A DNA stretch of 64,000 nucleotides from Pseudoscleropodium purum (lineage: Eukaryota; Streptophyta; Bryopsida; Hypnales; Brachytheciaceae). Of this stretch, positions 37,752 through 50,638 are shown in pieces. The notes under the pieces were generated by a model. That model was not told where the DNA came from and ran no database searches. It saw only the letters and a program-made list of their open reading frames with translations. Location: the NCBI GenBank assembly GCA_963969395.1, contig OZ017799.1, positions 8,806,501 to 8,870,500 of the forward strand, in the 5' to 3' direction. The position numbers were made by a program, and so were the translations under genes. Positions within the stretch are counted from its first letter, which is position 1. The number at the start of each line of letters is the position of its first letter.

Positions 37752-39056
37752 TGCTGCCGGCGACCGTAACTCAGTCCCAGCCCTCTCCCCTGTTCCGGAC
37801 GCCACCCCGAGGGCGTGTCTTATTGTTGTGTAATAAAATACTCTACAACGTGTCCCAGTCCATAAAATGGCCGCGTGCCATCTATCCTCTGTGGCGATGG
37901 TATTTTAGGGTTTCCGAGGAGCTTGCCGGGAGCTCGCAAGCTCTCCACCCTTACTGCAAGTATCTCCTCGTTTCATGAAGCGCAAGACGAAGAAGAAGAC
38001 CGAAGTGACCACCGCCTTGGTGGCCACGTTCACACTGCAAAAATCAAAGTAATTTCCGTGGATTTCCTTCTTGGAAGAAAGATGGTGTGATCATACAAAA
38101 TTAGAAAAAAAGTCAAATTTAGGTCAAATGTTAGAGTTGATGTTGGCAAAGTAAATCCAATTGAAAAATATTCTTAAATTTATTCTTTAAACACTCCTTA
38201 ACAACTAGTCTTAACTGACACTTAATAAAGGGGGTTTTATACATGGGACCGGATTGAAGATTGGTTGGAATTCTCTAGGTTTAAACCAATAGGATCACTC
38301 AATTTCTCCAAATCCAGCCCAAGGCATTTATACTTGGAGCTGGATGGAATTATCACTCATCTTGCATGTTGCCTTAGGTGGCATGGTTTTGGCGCAAAAC
38401 TTTCCAGCCCTAAGAAAGCAATCGGACTAAGGTTTTGGGTGGCCCAAACTTCCATTTGGGGTTGGATTGGGGTCGGATTAGGTGCCACCATTGGATTCTA
38501 CAAATCTCTACCATCCACCAAAGTCTTTTTTAGGTACATACTTAACCCTAGATTGCCGAGGGAGGACAAAAAGTGTCCTCACATAGTTTTAAGTCCAATT
38601 GAAAGTGTTGGAACTTTTGCATCTAATGTCCAAATTCAAGAAAACTTGTTGGGAAAGTTGTGTTTTGTCTTCTAGTTTGTGTGGTAAAATTTTCAGATCA
38701 ATACAAGATGAATCAATTTTCTGGAAGCCAATCGAAGTTCACAAGTTCAATTTGAGTTCACCAAACTGCATTTGACAACTGCAACTTTGAGGGCTTGTAT
38801 CTACTTTGTCAAAAGTTTGTTTGCAATAAAATTCATTGAGTTATATTCCCCTTTTAGTCTAGTTATTGTGGTAAAATTTTCATGTAAATCCAAGCTTCTT
38901 TGAATGTTTGGGAGCAATTCAAAGTTCAAAATTTTGTTTCATATGACTATTCTGGTCAGCTTTGGCACTTCTCCTTAAGCCAAGAAAGAATCCATTTTTG
39001 TTTCATAGACTCTCAAAATGGATTTTGTTTTATAACCAAAAATGGATTTGAGAGCA

Positions 39057-39230
39057 AAATTCACTTTTAAATTCAATAAAATATTCATTTTTGATGAAAA
39101 ATTTTCAGTTTTTTTGGCATTCTTCCACAACCTTATTTTTGCACACAATGAAGTGAGTTTTCCATGACTTTCCCACATCATCTAGTCTGAAATGCTTAAG
39201 TTATCCAAAATAGGTACTTTCTACCTTATT
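39057..39230. repeat. Direct repeat, copy 1 (copy 2 at 42545-42700)
   Basis: Shared blocks in the same order and orientation: ttcaataaaatattcatttt, tttttttggcattcttccac, aaccttatttttgcacaca, atgactttcccacatcat and ctgaaatgcttaagttatcc. Copy 1 has an extra 20-odd bases (gatgaaaaattttcag). The 3.3 kb between the copies shows no retroelement coding sequence. Confidence 0.85.
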
Positions 39231-42200
39231 GGCTTATGTCTAGAAGCATTAGGTCTAATGTGACTAATTTATTTTTAATTATTATATATTTAAAATACAT
39301 TAAATATAATTAAAAATAAATATTTCTAATATTTTATATGCTTGAATTAGAATAAGAATTTCTCCATATTATAATATTTTATAAAAACTTATTATAATAA
39401 ATAGTTTTAAAAGTGTAATATTCAAATAAAAAATTATATCACAAGCTATAGTTTTGCATAATTGTTCTTACAATAACATAAGATGCTTAACCCTAGAAAA
39501 TTGAGTGCTCCAACATCCAATTTCTAGGCAACAAACAAATTGAAATTTGGTTTTCTTTCTCATTATTGCTTAGATGAAAGCTATCTAATTTATAGAGATA
39601 CTTTATTAAGTTGTTATCCTATTCAATGATTGGATTTGGTGTTATTAGAGTTCATATTTTTCTAAAAGTAAGAATGTGGAAGTGTGTCAAGCCAAGAATT
39701 TCATTGATTTTAGTTCAAAATTGGATTTGCAAAAATGAGGTTATAGATGGAAAGAGTACAAAAATTTCAAAAAATCACCATATCAAGAGAACCTCATTTC
39801 AAATCCATTCCAACAATTTTTACTCAAAAAATGATAATATTTTTCTTGTAATCGAATTAAAAAAAATTAATTTTCTTTTCAAAATTTATAGAAAAATATT
39901 GGTGAGAGCACTAGTAAATCTAACTATGCAAATGGAATCTAAAACTCAAAATCTACAACTTTTATCTGTATATCAATTTCAAAATTTTCTTTAAATAGAA
40001 TTTTCAATAATTTTTCTCAAATCATCAATTTTGAAAAAAGATCTAGAATTTAGAGGTTAATAATAATAAAACCAACCCAAGGGGTTTATACTAACATGGG
40101 CCAGATGGAAAAACTAGGGCCAGATTGAGGGCCAAATTGAAGGCAAATTTGTCTAGCCTTCCATCCGACCCATTAGGAAAAATTTCAGCCCTCGCAAAGG
40201 TTGCGAGTTTTGATTCCCCTATTGCAATTAGAGAAGAATTGCACAATTTTTTATTTTTTAATGAAAATTGCTGATGTGGCACTACTTGTGCCACGCCAGC
40301 ACCACATTAGATTCTTTTTTAAATTTCAAAAAGAATATTTTATTATTATTTTATATTTGCACTACAAGGCACTAAAAAAGGAATCCTTAACAACCCTCCA
40401 CAGGATTCAGATTTCTCCTAATGCCAAGCATAGTATAATTCCCCCCTAAGACCATAAATTCTTTTTAACCTTGAAATACAACAAAAGACTAAAAGTGTTC
40501 AATGAATGACTTTCAAGAAAATGTAAAAATGAATAATGCACCTAGTCACCATAGAATCTAATAACTTATGGTAAATTGCCTTAGTGATAAAGCTATATCA
40601 TTCTACGGTGAAGATAACTACACCTAATTGTGATCCCTACAAATTCTCACTGTTTAGAATCATTCTTCTATTTATAAGAGCCTTGAATTGCTTTTGAGGC
40701 ATTTGTTTGCAACACTTTGAAAATTCTTAGCTTACCCCCTAGAGGACCAAACTGCGTTTTTTGGCAACATAAAAATTTTGGACATGTGCATGTGACTAGA
40801 GATTTCTATGTTTTTTATAGAAATTTTGATAGAAGGTGTGGACGAGGAATATCTTTCACGTGCACTAAATTTCAAGACATTTGGAGATATCAATCAACAG
40901 TTATAGCCTAATATGTAGTTTGTTTTTCAACTTGGGCCGTCCGGATAGATCTGAAAAAATCATTTTTTTCAAAAATCCAAATTTGAAATTGGTTTTCTAG
41001 ATTTATATATACATTAGAAGCTTTGAATCATTTCATTTTGATCAATGAGTCAAAAGTTATGAGATGTTTTAGTTTGTGGGCAGTTATGAATTCTGTACCC
41101 CAAAATAAACTTTGAAGTCCTTTCTTGAACTCAATTTTCAATATTTTTGGAAAAAAATAAAAACATTAGGTGAAGATTGTTTATTACAACATTACAACCA
41201 TTGGGATTGGAAATTTTCAATTCTATAAATAAATTGTTCATAATTTAGTATTTTGAATCATTCTCTACATCTTGTTACTTACTAATTTTTTCCTACATGT
41301 TGTACAATTTCAAATGATCTAAAAATTTTCAAGCATGTAGTCAACTTGCCTTGAAAAATGAAATCAAAGAGTTGCAATCATTTTGAACATTTTTTCATAC
41401 AAATGTGACCTTGTGAAGTTTAGTTACTCGATTTTTTGTAGGGACAAAAAAATGATTTTTGTCACTTCAAATGCTAATATCTTGCAATTTACACAGTGTA
41501 AATTTCTGAAACTTTTACCACATCTTTTCAAACCAGTGTGCTACAAGATACTATAGTTACATGTGTCCAAAAACTTTTGTTTTTCTAAATTTTGAAACTT
41601 GTATAAGAAGTGGCAGTTTGGAACCTTTTGGGCAAAAACATAGTCAAAGAATTTTAGGGGTTAATATTCATAAGGTGTCAAAAATACATAAGAATAGAAT
41701 CTACAATATTCTTTTGACTTTTAGAGAAGTTAAACAAAAAATTAGGGAATTCAATCCTCTATTGTTATTTTAGATGCTATTAGGTGTGGTTACCTTGAAC
41801 CCCAACACTTATTATATCCTTTCAAAAGCTTATAGTAAAAGCTACAAAAAAACAATGAAATACATCCATATTTATTATAAGAGATTTTTTTTTCTTTAGT
41901 TGTACACTAAAATGGCACTCATTGCTTCATGATTTTTGTGTTAGATTCTCAATCAATTCATATAAAGACGAGGATAAGAAAAAATTACAAAAATGAAGAT
42001 CTTTTATCTAAATTCTTCTCTAATTATTTTTGTTTTGTCTAAGAAGCTCAAAATCTACATTTCCATTAGCATTAGCACGGACTCTTAGGAGACATTACCA
42101 TATGAAAACTCAAAATTGTTGTCCTTTCATTATGGAACATGACCAGTATACACCATATAAATTAGTATGAAAGGAGGTTTGAAATAGTTGAAAAAATAGA

Positions 42201-42544
42201 TAAGGTAGAAGCACCCAATGGCGTCCCTGTACCCAATAGCATCCCTTTCTAGGAATGAAGTTATTTTGAAATACAAATCTAGGTGAATCATGCATGGCTT
42301 ATCCTGTTGGTCAACAATTAGTAAGCTCTATTTGATATGTCTAAGGTAGAAGTACCTATTTTGGAGAAGCCCCTATAATTGCTTCGTAGGCTAACCTATT
42401 GTAAACAACTGGATGCAATGGTCACTGAAAAAGATTCTTGGTTTATACCTTCTTGTCCACTCATGTCTCTTTCCTCTTGGCCTAGGGAGAAGTGCCGAAG
42501 CTAATCACAATAGGTGAGTCTACGAAATTGGAATAGATCTGGAT

Positions 42545-42700
42545 GCAAAATCCACTTTTATATTCAATAAAATATTCATTTTTTTTGGCATTCTTCCACA
42601 ACCTTATTTTTGCACACACTAAACTCAGTTCCTCATGACTTTCCCACATCATCAATCTGAAATGCTTAAGTTATCCAAAATAGGTACTTCTACCTTACAT
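42545..42700. repeat. Direct repeat, copy 2 (copy 1 at 39057-39230)
   Basis: Second copy of the repeat described at 39057. It ends about 290 bases upstream of the first codon of the zeta GST gene and so lies in its promoter region. Confidence 0.85.
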
Positions 42701-42992
42701 TTATGTTCTGAAATGACTTCCCTTCCTAGAAAGGGACGCCCATAGGGTACATGGACGCTTTCAGATGCCTGAACCTTACGGAAACAGATGAGGAAATAGT
42801 TGAGGAAATAGCATTAGCTGTGGGGCATTCTGAAGAGGTTTCAGAATGTTCCCCTTGAAGCCTGTCTGTCTTCTTCCGACTTCTGCTTCTTCCAATTTGT
42901 GCACCACCTTGCGGAACCTCCAGCTGAGAATTCCTTTGAGGGTGGTCCGATCAAGTGTTCCGTTTGCTGCCGCTGCATCAATCCATCGCAAC

Positions 42993-45900
42993 ATGGCCAA
43001 AGCTGTCGACCCCACAGTGAGCCGAATTCGCTTCTTCTGTTCCTTCTTCTTTTTGTGTCCAATTCCTGAAAGTATTTCTGCTGTTTATTTGCGGTGCATT
43101 TCTCGAGGGATTTCTGTGGCAAGAAAATCGTTATATAACTGCAATTTCGATACCTATTTCAGGTTCTGGGGCGAGCACATGTTTGCATTTTGTTTTTGAA
43201 AAGGGCATGTGGTGAATTAGGCTTTATCGAGAACTTTCAGGATTTTCATTTGGGGGTGGTAAGAATTCTTGCAGATGGGAACGGTGACGATGTGGGGTTT
43301 CTATGCGAGCTCGTGCACATGGCGGGTGCGGTTGGCTCTTGGACTCAAAGGTTTGACACTTCTTTGGATCCGTACCTCGTTAATGTCACAGCCTAGGCGC
43401 CCAAAATGCACGAGATTTTATGGAATTTTGTAACGTAATATTGTACTGGTGAACAATTACCAGAATTTAATTGCTTCTCCTTACAATTTAATAGAACCGC
43501 CCATGCTAATTCGTCAGAAAATTTCAACATTCTTGCAGCTTCATTTTGAATTCTTTCGTAGGATGATTGGAATCTACTTTTGAGGTTTTTAATCTAGTGC
43601 TGTGGCCAAAAACTCATTACACAGTGTGTTTTTATTGTTATTTGTAAGAAGCTAGTTTAACTTCTCTATTCTGATGACTTTGTGTCAAAACTTCAAAGTT
43701 TTGCACATCTTCTAGGCCATAGCTAGTAGCCTCAGTTGGTCATACAAACCTCATTTGCGAACTGCATTGTGAGTCCGAACTAGGTACGTCTAGGGTTTGG
43801 TGAGAGAATATGATATTTGAGACGATGCTAGAATATGACGTCTGATATGACACTCGATGTGGTATTAGAGACGATGATATTAAAGAGGTTTGAGTGGATT
43901 GCAACTGTGCAGAGTCTATTTTCTCCTGGATAGTTCACGCCTTTGGAGCTCTATAATAATATGCTGACGCTCAACTTGAATGTGCAGGCATTCCTTATGA
44001 GTACAAACCACTCAACCTTTCCAAGGGGGAGCATATATCCGAGGGTATTTGTACTCTGAACGAAGAGTCTGCTTTTCCTGGTTCTTGTGTGACTAGCTCA
44101 CTTATGTCGTGTGATCCAGTTTCAGTGATCGTGCTTACACGTTTCTGCAATTTTGTTGCTTACAGAATACAGAAAGATAAGTCCTCTCCAGTACGTTCCA
44201 GCTGTGGAGGTCGATGGGGTTACCTTAGCGGATTCCATGGCCATTGTTATGGTATGTCTATTTCAGTTTTATTTCTAAGACATAGCTCTGCAGATGAATT
44301 CAAAGTTTCTCATCACTATTCAGGTATTGAGGGTATCATCTACAGGTTTGTAGTAACGTTTTGGGACTGTAACGGTGGGGCAGTACTTCGAAGAAAGGTT
44401 CCCGGACAAAAGGCCTTTAATGCCTGTGGACCTGGTGAAGAGAGCAATTGTGCGTCAGGTAAGGATCCAATCTTGTAAAGGCACACCAGCAACATCATGT
44501 AGTGTATGTTCCTGATGTATATGATAATCCGAATTTAGTCATTCATATGCATGTTCGGAACAATCTCACTTGTTGAGTGGTTTTTTGGTTCCTCAGGAGC
44601 ATGGGTCACCAAGTCTGAAAGATATTCTTTCACGAAGTCCTGGGGTCTAAAAACTGTCTTACTTGCAACTGTGTGGCAGGTGGTGTTCCTGATTGGAGCA
44701 AATATTCAGCCCCTTCAAAACCTGGGAATCTTGGTATCCCTACTCTGAAACTCTTCACATTAACCTGTTTGTATGGACAACATTCTTTAGCAATTTTGAG
44801 AATTCGTCCTTCTCTACTGTAGATGGTAACCAGAAAAAGACTCAAGTCTGGTATTCACTGTAAAGCATGCATGGTGCTTGGTGAGTGGCGAATGCGTGTT
44901 TTTTTGTTGTAGCTTTTGGTACCTCCTAACAGAGCGATCTCAAGAGAGTGCTCAAAAATAATCTGAATGCTTGTCCAATGGTGTTGGGGCAGCTCATCAA
45001 GAATGTTATGCTTTCATTCATTTGATTTACCTTTACTTCAGTTGAGGACTCAGTCCATCGTAAGTTTTTAGTAACACTTGCTGATGCTGTGAAACAGAAA
45101 ATGGTTGAAGAAATAGCAGATGCGGATGCTCGACAAAAGTGGGCTGTCGACCACATCAAAATAGGATTTACTGGTTAGTGACCTAGACATTATGCTTAAT
45201 TTAGTATTTCCCATATTAATAATTTCTTTTGATCCTCTCACCCGACTAGATTTTGAACTCGTGGTTACTCGATTACTGAAATACCTGTTTATATCTGGTT
45301 GCAGCGCTGGAACAGCTTTTGACGACAGTGGCTGGAAAATATTCAGTCGGCGATGAGCTGACTCTCGTAAGGACAGCATGCCCCTCCTTGTGAATTTCGT
45401 TTGTGAATTTTCACATTCAACCATAGCTGAAACTCTGGCTTGTGGGTCTGGGGATTGTGCAGGCAGATGTTTTTCTGGTACCGCAAGTTGCCAACGCAAA
45501 CCGCTTTAAGGTTGACATGGTAAGTACAAAGTGTCCAATGCTTGTCGTGGATTGGTTTTCGTGAATTGACATCGTATACTCTGAGAATAGATTGTCATAA
45601 CATTGTATAACCCAGAAATTTCTCCCGTAGGCCTGTTTTGACACCTCTCTTGATATTGGAATATCTCTGGGTCCCTTGTGGAGGGATTTCAATTAAACTC
45701 AACCCTCTCTATTACACACTCTGGAATTCTACATTCTTCGTGTATCTTCCAAAAATCTGTTTTGTTGTGTCCACATTGGAGAACAGATTGGACAACTTTT
45801 GCATTTCAAGTTGTGAACATGCATGAGAGTGCTAGAAGTTCATATGTCTCACCGAGGGAATGTAGACAGGGTGGTGTAAAGTTTTCACTAGCAAGGTCCC

Positions 45901-46184
45901 TATTTTCGTGCGAGGCAAAGAGACCCTGCTAGAACTGGTGAAGAATGTAATGGTTTAGTTGGCTCTTTACCGCCAACCTACCAAGGGAGTTCCTAAAATG
46001 GTTGTAATGCGGTTGAGAGGAGTGTCAGAGTACCAAAACAAGGATTTGAACATGAAGATGACTTTGCATCCTGTGGGACTTTCAGACACAGTTCCCAACA
46101 ATTGATCGCATTGGCAAGGCTCTATTGGAGCTGCCGGAAGTCCAGGCTTCTTTGCCTGTCAACCAGCCAGATGCACCCAAGTGA
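42993..46184 (+). CDS. GSTZ: Zeta-class glutathione S-transferase / maleylacetoacetate isomerase
   Basis: The enzyme isomerises maleylacetoacetate to fumarylacetoacetate in tyrosine breakdown, using glutathione. Exons: 42993-43016, 43275-43350, 43988-44044, 44166-44251, 44384-44458, 44680-44733, 45098-45173, 45305-45366, 45463-45519 and 46086-46184. All phases agree and give 221 residues, the usual zeta length. The catalytic ASSCTWRVR motif is at 19-27. Glutathione-site and helical segments follow: QYVPAVEVDG, LADSMAIVM, ANIQPLQNLGIL, GDELTL and ADVFLVPQV, and the end PEVQASLPVNQPDAPK is typical of the family. The first exon is a 24-base micro-exon; translation could instead begin at ATG 43275, right after a splice acceptor. 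No targeting signal is seen, so it is probably cytosolic. Confidence 0.95.
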
Positions 46185-48197
46185 CTTCTTGTTTCACGTT
46201 TGTGACCAGTCGAAGCGTGGGTGCTGTAGTGAAGACTTGTGAAGGAGAAGAAGAAAAGAACCCCAGTCCTTTTGAGGACCGGCGTGAATTAAGAGTGTAC
46301 TTGTTCAAGACCTTTTGAACAGATGCACCTAAATGCACAGATAACTACTTTTCTTGATGTTAATGGAGTCGATTTCCGAGAATTATATGCGGAAGATTTG
46401 TGTATATGTTATTAAGTTTGTCCTCTCTTGTATACCTCATGCGGGAGTTATGTTGGGTAAGAGTAATTGGCGCTCATTTCTGCAGGAAATGTGCGGTTGC
46501 TGTGTAATTACGTGTTAATTTTCTGTCAAAACCTCATGTTCTTTGAATTTGAGTAGCTTTTGTTGAACCCACCTTGCAGCATCTATGACGCTCTTTCTTG
46601 ATTGTAGAACAACAAAACAATGCTCCATGTCTTTGCAAGTAGCTTTTTGCATCTTTGCATAGTGTTATCTTTTTTCTCCTTGGAGATCATGAATGGATTG
46701 AATAAAGATACTCTACTTTGGATAGATTTCATGTGTCAATAGACAATATTGTGGATATTGATGACTATTAACTTCCAAACTCATACCTTATAATTCTATC
46801 CTTAAAAGTTTGCTACCAATGGATTTTGATGTAAAATATTAACCCTTAAATGATGTTGATATTCTAATTGTGTGGGGTGTATTCTAACTGTGGCCTTTGA
46901 AGGTTGAATGTTTTAAATAAGTAAATATATAAATGGTGTTGAGGCCAAAAAGTAGCCAATGGATGACTTGATTGATCATTGTAAGAACAAAGAATGCACA
47001 TATTGGTCCAATATTCCAAGCATTTGTGTGACTATTTTGATTTGGGGAGGGTGCATCTTTTAAGGATTAATGTCATTGTTGGCTCCAAGTTATCCAAAAA
47101 ATGCATGTTGTATTCACAAACTTTGAGCAACAATTGCTTGAAATGTATTCAAGAGTTGAAGCCATCTTTGCCTTCAAATGAACCCTACCATATTGTAACT
47201 CTCCCACTTGTAATGTATTCAATGAAATGATGTAAACATACCTAGCTAGCCTTGTACCTTATTAATTCAAAGTTGGTTCTCAATATCTTGTTTGGTTGAT
47301 TGTCCCATGTATGTGCTCTCATATACAGCTCAAATTGCCTTCACAAATTGTTTCAAGGCCTATATGGATGTACTAGACACCAAGTGAATATATTCATTAG
47401 CGGCATTTGATGCAATACTATAAGCCAATATTGATCTTTACCACAATTGTACATTTTTGGAGACTACTTAATCCCAATGGACTAGTTGCATTTGTTTTTT
47501 GTACAAAATATGAATCATAATTTTATACATTTTCTACTAATTTTAAGAACAAACACCTTGACATACAAAACCTTTGACAAAATATCCTTGCATTACAAAC
47601 TAGATCATCTATAAAATAGTCCTTCATAAGATAATCATATACCTCCACTTTCCTTCTTGCAATGTTTGGTTTTTTCCTACAAATAGTATCACTAGATTGA
47701 AGAGTAATGGTTCACCAATTGAGGTGGCTATAGCAAAGAATATGAAAAGTCTCTAGATATTTTCTGTAAATTTTGAAAAATGATGGAGTAAAGCTTGTAG
47801 TGAACATGGATCTAGTTCACCAATTATCTTTGTGTTACATGAATAGAATAGCAATTGTTACATTATGTGAATCCATGAACTATATGTTTTAGGACCATAG
47901 AACATTTGCATGCTATTGGAATTGAAAAATGCATGTATTAGAATAGATGTACAACACTATAATTGAATCATTGTTATATTAGTTAACTTTGTCCACTCAA
48001 TTCTTGCTAGTTTAAGATCTCATTCTCAAATCTCTTAGATCTTAACCTTATACTTGTCTCTTGGCATTTTATCTCTCTCTCTCTCTCTTTCAACATGCTT
48101 ATAGAATTCTTCGTGGTATCCAAGCCATGGCCCTAATCACTAGATCTGTAAAGCTTTTTTGAACTACCTTAATAGGTCAACTTGAATATTATCTTAG
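46185..48197. other. Gene-free region downstream of GSTZ
   Basis: 46185-46480 is the probable GSTZ 3' UTR. 46972-47072 is a dispersed repeat copy. The remainder is AT-rich, with a CT-rich microsatellite at about 48071-48090. No convincing coding frame. Confidence 0.55.
46972..47072. repeat. Dispersed repeat family, copy 2 of 3
   Basis: Matches 15775-15882 and 56866-56975 in the same orientation: gatcattgtaagaacaaagaatgcac, a tattggtccaatatt block, tgtgactattttga and a closing cttttaaggattaatg. Confidence 0.65.
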
Positions 48198-48830
48198 AAT
48201 GGAAGACCAAGCACCTAGTACTATCTAAACCTCACCATATGAAAGAACTTCTCTTGTTATACTAGGGTCCAATACCACAGAGGTAGAGGGAGCAATCATG
48301 AAGGTAGCAACGATGACTATGCCTAAAGGAGTAAAGATTTCCATTTCTGACAACAATAGACTAGAAGGACCAACTAATTATCAAGTTTGGTCTTTTCACA
48401 TGCCCAATATTCTATCATACTATAGGTTGCTACAATACTATACTACTCTTGCATTACCAATCCATGCAATCACTGAAGAAGAGATTGACAACTATGTGAT
48501 AGCATTGCAAGCCATTATAGAGTCTGTCAAGGAATCTCTTGTTACTACTATGGGGCGATTTAGAGATCCTCACTTATGTTGGGAACACCTGTAAAACAAG
48601 TATACACCTAGATTAAGATTTAGAAAACTTATGTTGCTAAGGAAGTTACTTTGTGACCTCTAAGAAGTACAAAACAACCACAATGGAGACTTACCTCAAG
48701 ACTATTGACCAACTAGACATGAAGTAGATCAACATCCTTGAAAATTTGATTGTTCTTCTAATGCTACATTTGTTGCCCAAAAACTACCATCACTTCACTC
48801 AAGCTCTAATACCATATAAATTTTTGTAAG
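48198..48830 (+). pseudogene. Decayed Ty1/copia gag fragment
   Basis: 48298-48594 encodes 98 residues that match the start of plant copia gag: RLEGPTNYQVWSFHM, then a helical section, and DPHLCWEHL. Reading continues after a TAA through NKYTP, FRKLMLLRKLLCDL and, after a frameshift, KTIDQLDMK and NILENLIVLLMLHLLP. Together these fit the UBN2-type gag domain. Several stops and frame changes break it. No zinc knuckle, protease, integrase or reverse transcriptase is visible nearby, so only a gag remnant is left. The upstream ATG at about 48199 is separated from the main frame by a stop. Confidence 0.8.
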
Positions 48831-50638
48831 CATGCTTGGTGATTTGAACATGTAGGTGGAAGTGATCTCCAATGGTAGAAATTGTTAAATTGTGTTTTGA
48901 AGTTGTCACCTATGCGTTGAATTTTTGGATTGTTAGAGTGAGTGACTTAGAATTAGAGTTGTTCATTGCTTGGTGATTTGAGTGTTGACATTGCAGTGTG
49001 TGGAGTTGGTGTGGCATGCTCTTTTGTGTTATTGTCTGTCGCTAATCCCTTAGATCTAGGGCTTTTTTTTTGGACTAGCGTCTCCCTGCTACCTTCACTC
49101 CAGAGGCTAGTTTTTGGCAGGATGAAGCCTACAAGGTCAAATTTTTGACAATCTAGCAAAATTTGGCCAAAAATAAAAGCCATGCTTAGATCTCATAATT
49201 TAGAACCAATTTTTAAAATTTTAATGTGTTACTTTATTCCAGAATCTCTTACATTAATTCCTCTAAGGAAAGTGTTGATACAGGCATTTGTATTGTGTCA
49301 CCCTAGAGTGCAGGATGCAGGATTCTATGTAGCTACTACCGTGCACTGAGAAATCCAGAACTTTCAAATTTGGATTCAATTGGCAGGGTTGCGGTTCTGC
49401 GCTCAGGTGTACTACTAGGCTAAATTTGATGCCTATTGTGTTTTTGTGTAAGTTTCCTCACACCCTTTCGTTGCTACAAGGAAGGTTGACTCTAAAACCA
49501 TCTAGTTACTTCCACCCACAATGATCTGAGGTGAAAAGGGTGGTCAGTCTACATGGTTCCACCTTATGTTACTGTAAAGTAGACAGATCTATGCTCTTGC
49601 AGAGAATGCATAATGAAAATTATATTTTTCTCTGCAGTTTCACATATGGATCCAAGTACAATAAAACGGAAACAATTCCGTGAGTGCTCAGATGCCGACA
49701 TTTGAGCAAGTTGGCCGTTGTCAGAAGTGCAGCAAGCATGTTATGCTTTGAGTGTATGTCCTGGAAATTAGCTATTTCAATACTAAGATCCTGAAATCAT
49801 AAATTATTTTCTCTAACGTCTGTGAGTTAAGTCTGCGGTGATGCTCGCATTTCTTAGTAGCAGTAATAATGTTCACATTCTTCACCATCATCGCGCATTC
49901 TTTTTTTTGCACAATATTGTATCCAGATTTCAACAAATTATTTGGCTCTTATAAGTTAGGAAATTCAAGTTGGAAATGTGATCACTCCCGACGTCCTTCA
50001 CATTACCGAAATCCAACATTCTTGCAATGGTCAGGCGGCCCACTTGAGGGCTCACAGAACAACGAACTCGAACATATCATCTTCAAGTCAGATAAAAGCC
50101 TGTGTGGAGCCATATCAACAAGGGATAGAGGAGGGGAGAAGAATGAATGAAATGAGTACGAATGACCTCGAAATGACCAGAACGCATACATGTGAGAAAA
50201 ATTAACACCCTTGTTCCCAAAGTAAATATATGAGTGCACAAAATTAGTGTCTGCGTGCACCGAAATGGACAGGTGCACCAAATAGGTGCCTGAGTACACC
50301 TAGCAACTGTCTGCGTCTACCTAACTGATGTCAGTGTACAGAAAACAAGTGTCTGCACCAAACGAGAGTCTGGGCAACAAATGGGTGTCTGCACTAATAG
50401 TTTCATTCTAGGGCATGGAAACTGGGAAGCTCAAGAATGTTCTGCAGCAGCGGCATACTCAACACCATTCGTCACATGCAAAACTAGAAATCTGTCTGCT
50501 GGACTCCCTGTCAAATTATTCGACCAAAAAGCTACAATCGCATCCTGATACAACCCCAAAACCCCACCCTATGAACCCAACCCTATTCCAACACAATCCC
50601 AGGGGATATTCCAAAAACCTCATCACCCAGCTCCTTCT
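48831..50638. other. Intergenic DNA and probable DUF538 3' flank
   Basis: No convincing coding sequence. 48950-49200 is open on both strands but without motifs. 50222-50402 is a degenerate short tandem repeat, listed separately, just downstream of the minus-strand DUF538 gene. Confidence 0.5.
50222..50402. repeat. Degenerate ~25-30-bp tandem repeat in the DUF538 3' flank
   Basis: A motif near gtgtctgcgtgcaccaaata recurs about seven times: gtgtctgcgtgcacc, ggtgcctgagtacacc, actgtctgcgtctacc, tgatgtcagtgtacag, agtgtctgcacc, gagtctgggcaac and ggtgtctgcac. Spacing is irregular at 20-32 bases. Confidence 0.7.

Larger units (their letters stand above)
37806..42992. other. Intergenic DNA between the divergent P5A ATPase and zeta GST genes
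   Basis: The first 250 bases are the ATPase promoter side. 38228-38670 holds GC-balanced sequence that opens with gggggttttatacatggg, and 40088-40175 opens similarly (ggggtttatactaacatggg) and contains a short foldback (catgggccagatggaa against ttccatccgacccatt); both may be ends of one MITE family. 39057-39230 repeats at 42545-42700. The rest is strongly AT-rich with no coding signal. 42700-42990 is the likely GST promoter. Confidence 0.55.
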
